Assembly (NCBI GenBank): GCA_029059705.1
Contig: JAIDVM010000024.1
Coordinates: 1 to 54,807 of the forward strand
Length of the DNA: 54,807 nt
Source of the DNA: Clostridia bacterium
GTDB lineage: Bacteria > Bacillota > Clostridia > Christensenellales > Borkfalkiaceae
Reading direction: 5' to 3'
Shown here: positions 17,136 through 26,301 of the stretch, piece after piece
How the letters are laid out: each line of letters starts with the position of its first letter
How positions within the stretch are numbered: position 1 is the first letter of the stretch
The notes under the pieces: generated by a model
What the model saw: the letters and a program-made list of their open reading frames with translations, nothing else
Database searches by the model: none
What the model was told of the DNA's origin: nothing
Program-made: the position numbers and the translations under genes

Positions 17136-20100
17136 AAAATAAAGTTAAGAAAATTTTATTGCCCGTTTCAAGGGCAATGGCGCTTACCTTCACCTTGGCG
17201 TTCGGCGTGCTTTCGGTGGGCACTACAATCGCAAACGAAAATGCAAGCGTAATCACCTCCTATCTCGGTGGCGGCGGCACGAACGTCGTTTATATCGACA
17301 ACGGCGAAGTGAGCACCGACAACGACTATTACAAGTCGGATTATTCTTCCGTTAAGGAAGTCCGCGGCGCGGGAATCGACTTTACCCAAAGAACAATGGA
17401 AGAGGGCGCGGTGCTTTTGAAAAACGACAACAACGCGCTTCCCCTTGCTTCAACGGATAAAGTAAGTCTTTTCTCGGTTTCTTCGGCTAAATCGGTAGTT
17501 TCGGGTTACCGCGAATCGGGCAAGGGCAAAGACGCCGTTACCTTTAAGGACGCGTTCAAGGACGCGGGCATCAACGTAAACGAGGAGCTTTATAACTGGT
17601 ATGCAAACAGCGCCTACGGCAGAAAGTCGATTATGGGACATTCGAGCTTTGCAAACGTTTACAGCATAGGCGAAGCTCCCTGGTCGGCTCTTCCCGAAAG
17701 CAAAACGGCGGCGGGCTATAACACGGCGGTTTTCGTAGTTTCGCGTATAGCGGGCGAAGCTTCCGACGTGCAGATGAGAGATTTGGGCGAAAAAGCAAAG
17801 GGCTTTGACGGCAAAAACGGCAACTACCTTGTGCTTTCCAACGAAGAAGAGGACGTTTTAAGCCATCTTAAAGAGGAAAAGGGCAAAACGTTTGACAAAA
17901 TAATAGTTATTTTGAACACAACCAATCAGGTTGCTTGCGACTTTGAAGAAAAATACGGCGTGGACGCGTTGCTTTATACCGGTTCGACGGGTTCGGCGGG
18001 CACGAGAGGCATAGCAAACCTTTTAAAGGGCGCGGTAAATCCTTCGGGCAAGCTTTCGGACACGTTCTGGAAAACCCACGCACTCAACCCCGTGCTTGCA
18101 AACTGGGGTGCGGCTTCGTTCACAAGCTCAAATCAGGGCGCGCCCTACAACGCGTATTCCTATGCAAACAATTCGGGCTACGGCTCGGTGGTTTATCAGG
18201 AGGGAATCTACTCCGGTTACCGCTACACCGAAACGAGGTACGAAGATAAAATCCTCGGCACGGCGGGCGTAGGCGAATACAACTACAACGAAGTAGTCGC
18301 TTATCCCTTCGGTTACGGACTTTCGTACACCAATTTCGATTACAGCGACATGGCTATTAACTACAACGCCGAAACGGATAGCTTTGAAATTTCGGTTAAA
18401 GTAACCAACGCGGGCGGCGTAGCCGGCAAAGAGAGCGTGCAGCTCTTCCTTCAAAAGCCCTATACCGCTTACGACAAGGAAAAGGGCATAGAAAAGGCGG
18501 CGGTGGAGCTCGTTGACTTTGCAAAAACCGCAACGCTTGAAAGCGGCGCGGACGAAACGGTAAACTTCACCGTTGCAAGACGCGAGCTTGCTTCCTATGA
18601 TTCCTACGGCGAAAAGACTTACATAGTTGAAAACGGCGACTACCGTTTCGTAGTCGGTCACGACGCGCACGACGCAGTAAACAACGTGCTTGCCGACAAG
18701 GAAAAAACGGGCATGACCGACGTAAAAGGCGCAACCGTTGCAGGCAACAAAGCCCTTGTTAAAACCGTAACCGTAGGCGACAGCGACAACCTTTACAAGG
18801 CTTACGCAAAGTCGGAAAACGGCACGGATATCACAAACCAATTCGACGGCGTTGACTTAAAGCTTTACGAACACGCTTCCGAAACGGACAAAAACCTTAA
18901 ATACATGACGAGAAACGACTGGTCGGGCACCGTCAAATTCGGCTTTGACGACAACGGCAATTACACGTCGGCAAACTATTACAGGGTTACGATGACACCT
19001 GAAATGCTTGCCGAAATGCCGCCCAACGGCGACGCGCAGGCGGTAGCGGGAGATTTGCCCGTTATGGGCTCCACCGAAACGGCTTGGCAGCTTATCGACA
19101 TGATTCAGGACGAAGAGGGCAATCTTGCGGATATCCCTTACGGCGACGATAAATGGGAGCAGCTTTTAAACCAGCTTACCTACGCGGAAATGGCGGAATT
19201 TTTGAGCGACGCTTACGGTTTCACATTTGAAATCAATTCGATAAGCAAACCCAAAACCACCGACCAGGACTCCGACCTCGGCGTAATCAACGCATATTCC
19301 TACGGCGCGAGCGGGCTTGCAAACAAGCTTGCCGACCCTGACAAAGACCTTTATCCCGCGGCTTACGTGGATAACGGCGTGGTTGCCGCAACCCGCAACC
19401 CCGAACTTCTTTACGAATACGGCTTGCAATGGGGCGAGGACTGCCTGTGGGCGGGCTACTCAGGCTTATATGGCACGGGCGGCAACATTCACCGCAGCCC
19501 TTACAACGGCAGAAACTACGGCTATTACAGCGAAGACCCCGTGCTCATGGGCAAGTGCGTTTCGCAGATTAACGTTGGCATGGAAGAAAAAGGCTCGTTC
19601 ATGATGATGAAGCATTGCATGCTCAACGAGCAGGAAGCGGGCAGAATAGGCATGAGCAGCTGGGCAAACGAACAGACCATAAGGGAAGTTTACTTAAAGC
19701 CTTTCCAAATTGCAATCGAAGAGGGCGGCGTTCAGGGCGTTATGACTTCGCTTAACCGCCTCGGCACGGTTTCGGCGCCTCATCACCCCTTTATGAACAC
19801 GGTGCTCCGCGGCGAATTCGGCATGATTGGTTACAACGTAACGGATAGCTGGATGCCCTATAACGCAAGCGACGGTTCGGGACACATGGAACTTATTTCC
19901 TGTCTGTTAAACGGCAACGATTTGCCCCTCGGCGGCGCAAGCGTGCTTAAAAACAACGAGGCAAAGTATAACACCCGCGAATATGCAAACGTGGTTTGGG
20001 CAATGCGCAACGCAACGCACAACGTGCTTTATTCGGTAGTTCATTCAAACGCAATGAACGGCATGTCCAAAAACACGAGAATAATCACCTTCCAGCCCGA

Positions 20101-20221
20101 GTGGCAGTATTACCTCGACAGAATTAACCCCGCTGTGGCGGCTCTGTTCGGAATAAGCCTTGCGTTCTTCGTAGGTATGGAAATCTGGAGCTATTTCGGT
20201 AACGAAAAAAAGAAAAAATAA
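17132..20221 (+). CDS. Membrane-anchored, domain-swapped GH3 glycosidase (operon 1)
   Basis: 1029 aa with a GTG start overlapping the previous stop. The domain order is reversed relative to ordinary GH3: the alpha/beta sandwich domain comes first (EEGAVLLKNDNNALPL near residue 90; PSGKLSDTFW near 305), then a fibronectin III-like domain (about 410-520), and the TIM barrel comes last. The barrel holds NEQEAGRIG and the probable nucleophile Asp905 in GYNVTDSW. A hydrophobic N-terminal helix (about 10-33) and a C-terminal helix (AALFGISLAFFVGMEIW) would anchor both ends with the enzyme outside. Reversed GH3 enzymes are known in rumen Clostridia. The substrate is unknown. Confidence 0.88.
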   Translation: MKNKVKKILLPVSRAMALTFTLAFGVLSVGTTIANENASVITSYLGGGGTNVVYIDNGEVSTDNDYYKSDYSSVKEVRGAGIDFTQRTMEEGAVLLKNDNNALPLASTDKVSLFSVSSAKSVVSGYRESGKGKDAVTFKDAFKDAGINVNEELYNWYANSAYGRKSIMGHSSFANVYSIGEAPWSALPESKTAAGYNTAVFVVSRIAGEASDVQMRDLGEKAKGFDGKNGNYLVLSNEEEDVLSHLKEEKGKTFDKIIVILNTTNQVACDFEEKYGVDALLYTGSTGSAGTRGIANLLKGAVNPSGKLSDTFWKTHALNPVLANWGAASFTSSNQGAPYNAYSYANNSGYGSVVYQEGIYSGYRYTETRYEDKILGTAGVGEYNYNEVVAYPFGYGLSYTNFDYSDMAINYNAETDSFEISVKVTNAGGVAGKESVQLFLQKPYTAYDKEKGIEKAAVELVDFAKTATLESGADETVNFTVARRELASYDSYGEKTYIVENGDYRFVVGHDAHDAVNNVLADKEKTGMTDVKGATVAGNKALVKTVTVGDSDNLYKAYAKSENGTDITNQFDGVDLKLYEHASETDKNLKYMTRNDWSGTVKFGFDDNGNYTSANYYRVTMTPEMLAEMPPNGDAQAVAGDLPVMGSTETAWQLIDMIQDEEGNLADIPYGDDKWEQLLNQLTYAEMAEFLSDAYGFTFEINSISKPKTTDQDSDLGVINAYSYGASGLANKLADPDKDLYPAAYVDNGVVAATRNPELLYEYGLQWGEDCLWAGYSGLYGTGGNIHRSPYNGRNYGYYSEDPVLMGKCVSQINVGMEEKGSFMMMKHCMLNEQEAGRIGMSSWANEQTIREVYLKPFQIAIEEGGVQGVMTSLNRLGTVSAPHHPFMNTVLRGEFGMIGYNVTDSWMPYNASDGSGHMELISCLLNGNDLPLGGASVLKNNEAKYNTREYANVVWAMRNATHNVLYSVVHSNAMNGMSKNTRIITFQPEWQYYLDRINPAVAALFGISLAFFVGMEIWSYFGNEKKKK

Positions 20222-20282
20222 AAATTTAAAAACTTTAATTTCATAAAACAAAAAAACAAAATTATCGGAGGTTAAAAATTTT

Positions 20283-21797
20283 ATGAAAAAATTAAATAAA
20301 GTCCTTGCAATTCTTTGCACGGGCGCAATCGCAGTAAGCGGCGTGGCAGCATTCACGGCTTGCGGCGGCGGACACGACCACAACGCGCACTTAACTTACG
20401 TAAGCGACGGCGCAACACAGCACCACGGCGAGTGCTCCGAAGACGATTACAAAACCGCTCTCGAAAACCACACCTGGGGCACAAACAACAAATGCACCAA
20501 GTGCGGCGAAGACAAACCCGCGGAAGTTAGCATTACGCTTGACAAAACCACCGCTTCGGTAGAAGTTGGCAAAACCGTTGAAATAAACGCAACCGTAACG
20601 GGCAGCACCGCTGCAATAACCGCAACTTCCGGCACCCCCGCAAACGCAACCGCTTCGGTAAACGGCAAGGTTGTAACCGTAACGGGCGTAAAGGAAGGCA
20701 CCTCCGTAATCACGGTATCCTGCGGCGGCGCAAGCAAAACCTGCACCGTAACCGTAACCAAGGCGGCAGAAGTTTCCCTTTCGCATGAAATTGCAATCCT
20801 CGAAGACGACGGTGACTTAAAAACTTTGGAAGTAACCGTAAATAATGTCGATGGCGAAGTAACCGCAGACACCGACAACCACGAGGTTGCAACCGCGGCT
20901 TACGCAAACGGCAAAGTAACCTTAACGGCAGTACATACGGGCAAAACCGAGCTTACCGTAAACGCAGGCGGCAAAGATTTAAAGTGCACGGTTGAAGTTG
21001 CAACCTATGGCCTTAAATATGGCGCTGTTGACAGTACATATATGACGGTTGCGGACGGTGAAAACAGAACCTCGCAAGATATTTATGTTCCCGGATATTG
21101 GGAAGACGCCGATGACGGTTTGCTTCCCGTAACGGAAATTTTGGCTAAAGGTGCAGAAAATAAGGGTGGTTTCGAAGGCAAAACTTTAACTTCGATTTAT
21201 ACGGGCGATAACGTAACGACAATCGGAGCCGACGCTTTCAACGGCGCTCAAGAAATTACAACTTTAAAGGTCGCTCCTGTGTTAAGATATATAGGAGACA
21301 GAGCTTTTAACAATTGTTCTACTCTGACTACCGTTGTCGGGATAGAAGAAAGCGCCCTTACCGAAATTGGTCAGAACGGATTTTTGGGGACGGGACTTGT
21401 TTCAATTACTCTTCCCAAAACTATGAAAAAAACCAACAGCTCTATGTTTAATAACTGTGCGAATTTGGAAACTGTAAGGTTCCTTGGTGATATAGAGATA
21501 ATCTACGGCGGAACTTTTATGGGCTGCTTAAATCTTAAAGAGATATGGATACCTAAAACCGTTCACACTATTGAGAATACCGCTTTTTATAGAGCAAATG
21601 CTACTGTCGGTTGGGATGACAGCTATCCTGATTTTGCATATCATATTTATTATCAGGGAACCGAAGGAGAGTGGAACTCTATCGAAATAGCAAGTAAAGG
21701 TTCGGCAGGAAATAAAATGTTAGGTGCAAATAGTAATCTTACTATGCATTACGAAGCAGACTTCGACGCGCTTCTCGAAGCTGAAAAGAATGCTTAA
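20283..21797 (+). CDS. BspA-type leucine-rich-repeat lipoprotein with Ig-like domains
   Basis: 504 aa. The signal peptide ends in a lipobox (FTAC, Cys27). A His/Cys module follows (HDHNAH, HHGEC, CTKCGEDKP), then two BIG2-type Ig-like domains (about residues 80-245), and then LRR_5/BspA repeats (VTTIGADAF, LRYIGDRAFNNC, LTEIGQNGFLGTG, SSMFNNCANLETV). It is a surface adhesion-type protein. The nucleotide style changes near 21000: the first half is GC-ending and Ala/Thr/Val-rich, while the LRR half is clearly more AT-rich. This suggests fusion or recombination. It is 61 bases after the GH3 gene and may be in the same transcript. Confidence 0.85.
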   Translation: MKKLNKVLAILCTGAIAVSGVAAFTACGGGHDHNAHLTYVSDGATQHHGECSEDDYKTALENHTWGTNNKCTKCGEDKPAEVSITLDKTTASVEVGKTVEINATVTGSTAAITATSGTPANATASVNGKVVTVTGVKEGTSVITVSCGGASKTCTVTVTKAAEVSLSHEIAILEDDGDLKTLEVTVNNVDGEVTADTDNHEVATAAYANGKVTLTAVHTGKTELTVNAGGKDLKCTVEVATYGLKYGAVDSTYMTVADGENRTSQDIYVPGYWEDADDGLLPVTEILAKGAENKGGFEGKTLTSIYTGDNVTTIGADAFNGAQEITTLKVAPVLRYIGDRAFNNCSTLTTVVGIEESALTEIGQNGFLGTGLVSITLPKTMKKTNSSMFNNCANLETVRFLGDIEIIYGGTFMGCLNLKEIWIPKTVHTIENTAFYRANATVGWDDSYPDFAYHIYYQGTEGEWNSIEIASKGSAGNKMLGANSNLTMHYEADFDALLEAEKNA

Positions 21798-21818
21798 CTT
21801 TCCTTTATAATTAAATAG

Positions 21819-21856
21819 ACGGGCGGCTGCTTTTGCGGCCGTTCGTTTATTTTACC
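21819..21856 (+). terminator. Terminator after the LRR lipoprotein gene
   Basis: A 9-bp stem with two G-U pairs (ACGGGCGGC / GCCGTTCGT) followed by TTTATTTTA. Confidence 0.65.
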
Positions 21857-21962
21857 TAAAAAAAGCAGTTTATGATAAAAAATGCGTAGTTTGAGTTAAA
21901 ATAGTAGAAATTAATTTCTCTTTGTGTTATAATGTCACAAAAAGTATAAGGAGTAATTCTTT

Positions 21963-22925
21963 ATGAGTGAAGAAATAAAAGAGCTTACGGCGGAAGATTT
22001 GCAGAAAGAAATCAAACCTCTTTCCCAAAACGCGTTCGTGCGGTTCTTCCAAAAAATTCTCAGATGGTGGCTGGGCGTTTGGTACGGTTTTTGCGACAAA
22101 AAGCCCAAGCTGTCGGCTACCGTTTACAAGGTGTTTTTCTTCGTAGTGTTCTCAATGGGCGTTACCATTTGGCAGTTTTTAATTATGGCAATCGTGCCCG
22201 AATTTTTGCCCAAAACCGAGGAGGTGGGCTGGCCCATGATTCCCATTGCTGCGGCGGGCGGCAACAGCTTTATTATTTTCGGCGACGCAAAGGGCTGGGC
22301 AACGTTTATTTGCTTTGAAATCGCGGTGTTTACCGCGCAATGCATAAACTTCCCCTTGCAAAGGAACATAACCTACCGTTCGCACGGTAACCCTTGGTGG
22401 CAGGCAATGTGGTATTTCATCGGCTGGGTGCTCGTATCAATTGCAACCAACGCGCTTTGGGGCGTGTGCAACGCGTTCCTTTTGTATTGGAATGTTCCCG
22501 ACGTTGTAAACGGTTTGCTTAAAACCATTTTAACGGGCGGCATTTCGATGGTTATTTTTTTCTTCATTTTCATGATAATCTTCCCCGACAACAACAAAAT
22601 GGCTAAGAGCTCCAAGGCAAAATACGAAAAGCTTGTTGCGGCTAACGCGCCCGCCGAAAAGGTTGCAAAGGCAGAAGCTAAAATGAAGGAGTGGGAAGAA
22701 AAGGCGGCTAAATCCAACGCGGAAAAGGAATTCGTAAAGGCGAAATCGCAGGTAAACGCTTCGGTAATGACTTATAACGCTTTGGTAAAAGCTTTAGAAA
22801 ACCCCAAGCTTTCCGAAGAGGAAAAGGCGGCTTATCCCGAAAGGATTGAAAAGGCGTTTGCCGCCGCCGTCGAGGCGATTAAAGTTAAAAACGAAAAAGA
22901 AATTGCGTTTAACGCGGTTAAATAA
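21963..22925 (+). CDS. GtrA-like four-helix membrane protein with coiled-coil tail
   Basis: 320 aa. Four hydrophobic helices lie between about residues 55 and 205. The third region (CINFPLQRNITYRS) resembles the GtrA-like/DPMS-flippase family, in which small 4-TM proteins move lipid-linked sugars. The last ~110 residues are a charged, Ala/Lys/Glu-rich cytoplasmic coiled coil not usual for GtrA. The ribosome site AAGGAG is 9 bases upstream. It is monocistronic between two terminators. The family resemblance is weak, so the name is tentative. Confidence 0.7.
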   Translation: MSEEIKELTAEDLQKEIKPLSQNAFVRFFQKILRWWLGVWYGFCDKKPKLSATVYKVFFFVVFSMGVTIWQFLIMAIVPEFLPKTEEVGWPMIPIAAAGGNSFIIFGDAKGWATFICFEIAVFTAQCINFPLQRNITYRSHGNPWWQAMWYFIGWVLVSIATNALWGVCNAFLLYWNVPDVVNGLLKTILTGGISMVIFFFIFMIIFPDNNKMAKSSKAKYEKLVAANAPAEKVAKAEAKMKEWEEKAAKSNAEKEFVKAKSQVNASVMTYNALVKALENPKLSEEEKAAYPERIEKAFAAAVEAIKVKNEKEIAFNAVK

Positions 22926-22940
22926 AATAATACAAAAAAA

Positions 22941-22971
22941 GCGGACTGCTAATCGGCAGCCCGCTTTTTTT
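22941..22971 (+). terminator. Terminator after the GtrA-like gene
   Basis: Stem GCGGACTGC / GCAGCCCGC (one mismatch) flanked by A-run and T-run, so it may work in both directions. Confidence 0.85.
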
Positions 22972-23075
22972 GTGCTGATTTTTTGTTGTTTGTCGGGTTG
23001 CTGTTTTGTATTTTTTTAACATAATAACAGTATAATTTAATTAAAATGTGGACGAATTGCAATGTTTTTGATAAC

Positions 23076-23111
23076 AAATGCAATTGAAAAAAGATTTTTA
23101 TAAGATAGAAT
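23076..23111 (+). promoter_or_regulatory. Candidate promoter of GH3 operon 2 with shared AAATGCAATTGAAA block
   Basis: TTGAAA (23084-23089), 16-base spacer, TAGAAT (23106-23111). The -35 box is embedded in AAATGCAATTGAAA (23076-23089), identical over 14 bases to the transporter promoter at 33377-33390. An inverted TGCAATT copy lies just upstream (23054-23064). Confidence 0.55.
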
Positions 23112-23169
23112 ATTATCGAATGATAGTATTTATCGTTTTTTGGTAATACTGTCCAAATATTAAAAACTC

Positions 23170-23244
23170 AAGGGGCATGCCCCTTATTGCCGTCTTTCTG
23201 ACGGCAATAAAAAAACATTAATAGCAAAACGCGGCGCAAGCCGC
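23170..23244 (+). promoter_or_regulatory. Structured palindromic leader of GH3 operon 2
   Basis: Lies in the 355-base gap 22926-23280. It has a perfect 16-bp palindrome AAGGGGCATGCCCCTT (23170-23185), then at once a hairpin ATTGCCGTC-TTTCT-GACGGCAAT (23186-23208), then GCGGC-GCAA-GCCGC (23231-23244). This copies the arrangement before operon 1, including the word AGCAAA before the last hairpin. GGAGG precedes the start codon at 23281. Confidence 0.55.
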
Positions 23245-23280
23245 ACTAAGTAAGAAACAATATAAACGGAGGAATTATAT

Positions 23281-25803
23281 ATGAAAAAGTTTGGTAAGCT
23301 GATGGTTGCCGGACTGCTTGCGAGCGGACTTATTATTCCCTTTTCGGGATGCGTAAGCCCCGAGCCGTTTGTTCCGCCCGAAGGCGGGGGCAGTAACGTA
23401 AACATCAACGACGCGTACGACTGGAACGAGGATGAAACCGGTTCTACCCGTCCCGATTTGGGAGACGGATATGAGGCGGCTGTTCCGCCCAAGGCAACCC
23501 TTATTACGATTGCCGAAGGCTCGGACGTTAAGTTTAAGGGCGGGGAGAATAATTTTTCGCTGACGATAGGCGAAAAGATTAAGCCTTCGGACTTTGACGA
23601 AGCTACTCTCGGCGGGCACAAGGTGGAAGGCTTTGCGATTTTGGACGAGGGCGGAGCGATAGACTCGTTTATTTCGCTTAACGATTACGTTGCGGCGGGT
23701 GCTGCGGTTACCGTTTTGCCCTATTTTGCGCCCGAAAAAGGCGAAAGCGCGCTGTTCGGTTCAAAGAAAATAGGCGACTACTATTTTGCCGCAGACGGCA
23801 CGGATTTGGAAGACAACGAGGAATATGCGATTGAGAGCGGAAACGCTTTAATCGAAAATTTAATTGCAAAAAGGATTTTGATTAAAAAACCGCTTGAAAA
23901 GGGAAGCTATTTCAGGTCGGTTACTGCTGTTAAGAGAGAGACCGGAAAGACCTATACATATAATTTCGGATTTAAAAACTACGGCGAAAGCGCTGTTTCT
24001 TTCACCGTTTACCAGATGTTTGCGGGGTACGACTGGGAAGCCCCGACAAACCGCGTCGCTTCGGACGTGATAACCGTTGAGCCCGGCGAATATAAAACCG
24101 TTGCGATAAAGGTAAGAAACACGAAAAAAGACGATAACACGCTTACGCTGATAAAGCTTGAAGAGGACGCTGAAAAGGTGGAGCTTGGCATTACTATGTC
24201 GGTAGACGACAACACGGTAAAAGCGCCTGCGACAATAACTTTGAATCTTCCTGACAACTTTAAGGTTGCAAGCAGTTACAATACGAACGTTATGACGGGC
24301 GACGCGCTCGTGCTGCCTTCTGCCGCGCAGATAAACAACAGAACGGGACACAATTTGCTTGGATGGGTATATTCCAATTCCAATCAGACTGCGGTTACCG
24401 AGGGCACGCGCATCAAGGGTGACATTACAATAGAACCCGTTTTGACGGAGGACGCAATAATTTCGTTTACGGGACTTCCCGAAGGGTTTGCAATTAAACC
24501 CGAATACGAAACGCTGAAACAGACGGGCGATACGCTCGTGCTGCCCACCAAGGAGCAGATAAGCAATACAACGCGCCATAATCTGCTTTACTGGGAGTAT
24601 GCCGAAGGCGGCGTGGTTGCGGACAAGACGATTATTACCGAAAGCGTTACGCTTAAACCCGTGTTCACAAAGGACGTGACGGTTACGCTTGAGTTGCCTG
24701 CGGGGATTACGGTAAGCGAAGAGTATGTTAGATTATTCCAGGAAGGCGACAAGCTGGTTTTGCCCGAGGCAGGACATATTACCAACACGCTTCCCAACAA
24801 AATAATAAGATGGGTTGACAAATCGGGTAACCCCGTAGACGAAAAAACCGTTCTGAACGCGGATATCACTATAAAACCCGAGCTGTCGAAGTCGGCAACC
24901 GTCAACGTGATATTGCCTGCGGGCTTAACTCTTGCGGACGATTATATTACGCAGGTTCAGACGGGCGATACGCTTGTGCTGCCCACCAATGAGCAGATTA
25001 AGGGCGAAATTGCTGACGGCAGAGAAATAATCGGCTGGTACGAAGTGGGCAACGGAAACAGAATTCTTAACGGCGACGTTGTTATAACCGACGCCAAAAT
25101 GGAAATTGCGCCTTATTTCACCAGAAGAGCGGGCACCGCGGTTATGCAGAACTTCGACGATAAGACGATAGACGGCAAACCGTTGGTATTCTGCAACAAC
25201 CAGTATTCCAACAAGCCGATGAACGCTTACGGCGGAGCTACGACGGATAAATTCGTCGCGATTACCGACAAGTATAACAACACCACGCCCATAGGCGGCG
25301 GCAACGGCGGATATGCTGAGCTGGGCAACTTCCTTAAATATAACGGCACGCTTGCCGCGGGCGACGCTTTCCGTGCGGCGGCGATGATTTCCAACAACGA
25401 CGGAGGAACTGCGGTTGTTGCGCTCAACAAGCAGCATACTTTCTATTACAACTTTGAAAATCTTGGAACAAGCGCGCTGCATCTTTCCGTTCAGGGCGTA
25501 AATAGCGGCGCAGACGTTGAAGGGCCCGTAAGCGATATTAACCTTGCCCCCGGCGAGAGTATCTGCATTACGTTCAACGTTACTTACACCAAGGGCTCCG
25601 CTAACAAAAACGTAATCGCGTACTTTAAGGTTATCGAGGCTGTTACGGATATGAAGCTGGGCATTTCGATTAACGTTGTTTTAAACAGCGGCGAAACTTC
25701 GGCGGCGGTTGCAAAAACGGCGGACGCGGCAAATGGCGTCGACCTTTCGGACGCTTATCTCGGCGCGGCTGTCGGCGGACTTAAAGACGGGGAGGACGCA
25801 TAA
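23281..25803 (+). CDS. Large repeat surface lipoprotein (operon 2)
   Basis: 840 aa. The lipobox is FSGC (Cys24), with an acidic linker after it. Two copies of a beta-sandwich domain are seen (about residues 215-320: YTYNFGFKN, VEPGEYKTVAIKV; and about 715-810: FYYNFENLG, LAPGESICITF); they match the domain in the operon 1 lipoprotein. Between them are four tandem ~75-residue repeats with the pattern 'LPxGF...Y....QTGDxLVLP...I......GW/YW......D.TIxPxL', typical of surface-protein beta repeats. Probably a cell-surface glycan-binding or spacer protein serving the GH3 encoded downstream; this is inferred from context. Confidence 0.83.
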   Translation: MKKFGKLMVAGLLASGLIIPFSGCVSPEPFVPPEGGGSNVNINDAYDWNEDETGSTRPDLGDGYEAAVPPKATLITIAEGSDVKFKGGENNFSLTIGEKIKPSDFDEATLGGHKVEGFAILDEGGAIDSFISLNDYVAAGAAVTVLPYFAPEKGESALFGSKKIGDYYFAADGTDLEDNEEYAIESGNALIENLIAKRILIKKPLEKGSYFRSVTAVKRETGKTYTYNFGFKNYGESAVSFTVYQMFAGYDWEAPTNRVASDVITVEPGEYKTVAIKVRNTKKDDNTLTLIKLEEDAEKVELGITMSVDDNTVKAPATITLNLPDNFKVASSYNTNVMTGDALVLPSAAQINNRTGHNLLGWVYSNSNQTAVTEGTRIKGDITIEPVLTEDAIISFTGLPEGFAIKPEYETLKQTGDTLVLPTKEQISNTTRHNLLYWEYAEGGVVADKTIITESVTLKPVFTKDVTVTLELPAGITVSEEYVRLFQEGDKLVLPEAGHITNTLPNKIIRWVDKSGNPVDEKTVLNADITIKPELSKSATVNVILPAGLTLADDYITQVQTGDTLVLPTNEQIKGEIADGREIIGWYEVGNGNRILNGDVVITDAKMEIAPYFTRRAGTAVMQNFDDKTIDGKPLVFCNNQYSNKPMNAYGGATTDKFVAITDKYNNTTPIGGGNGGYAELGNFLKYNGTLAAGDAFRAAAMISNNDGGTAVVALNKQHTFYYNFENLGTSALHLSVQGVNSGADVEGPVSDINLAPGESICITFNVTYTKGSANKNVIAYFKVIEAVTDMKLGISINVVLNSGETSAAVAKTADAANGVDLSDAYLGAAVGGLKDGEDA

Positions 25804-26301
25804 ATGGATAAGATAAAGAATTTTTTCCTTAATTTCATCAATACGAGAAAGATTGCCTATTATATCGCGGCGGCGATAACGCTAATCGCGTGGATAGCGG
25901 GCATTGTGGCAAGCGGTGCGCTCGGTTTTGCGGGCGCCACCGCATTACCCGCGGTGCTTGTAACTCTCGGCTTAATATTGTTTGTCGCAACCTCGGTTGT
26001 CGGACATGAAAAAATCGGCGTTGCGCTTGTTGCAGCTGCAAGCTACGGCGCGTTAGTGGCTATGTTTTGCGAGGTTTTCGCGCATTTCCTTTCGGAAATA
26101 GAGGGACAGGGAATGACGGGCTTTAACATCGCCTCTATACAGGGCGTAGGCGCGCTGATTGCTTGCGTGATTATGCTTGTAGTATGCGCTGTGGCGGCAA
26201 ACGTTTTGGCTTTGCTTAAATTAAGCAAGGAAACAAAACCTGAAAATACTCAAAAGGAAGAAGTAAATAATACGGAGGCGGCAACCGATGAAGTCAACTA
26301 A
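25804..26301 (+). CDS. Four-helix membrane protein (operon 2)
   Basis: 165 aa with four membrane helices and a polar C-terminal tail (SKETKPENTQKEE). It is the positional and probable sequence paralogue of the protein at 16644 (same MDK-hydrophobic start, same helix spacing, same place between lipoprotein and GH3). It starts 3 bases after the lipoprotein stop and overlaps the GH3 start by 14 bases. The function is unknown. Its repeat occurrence implies a conserved membrane component of this lipoprotein/GH3 system. Confidence 0.82.
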   Translation: MDKIKNFFLNFINTRKIAYYIAAAITLIAWIAGIVASGALGFAGATALPAVLVTLGLILFVATSVVGHEKIGVALVAAASYGALVAMFCEVFAHFLSEIEGQGMTGFNIASIQGVGALIACVIMLVVCAVAANVLALLKLSKETKPENTQKEEVNNTEAATDEVN

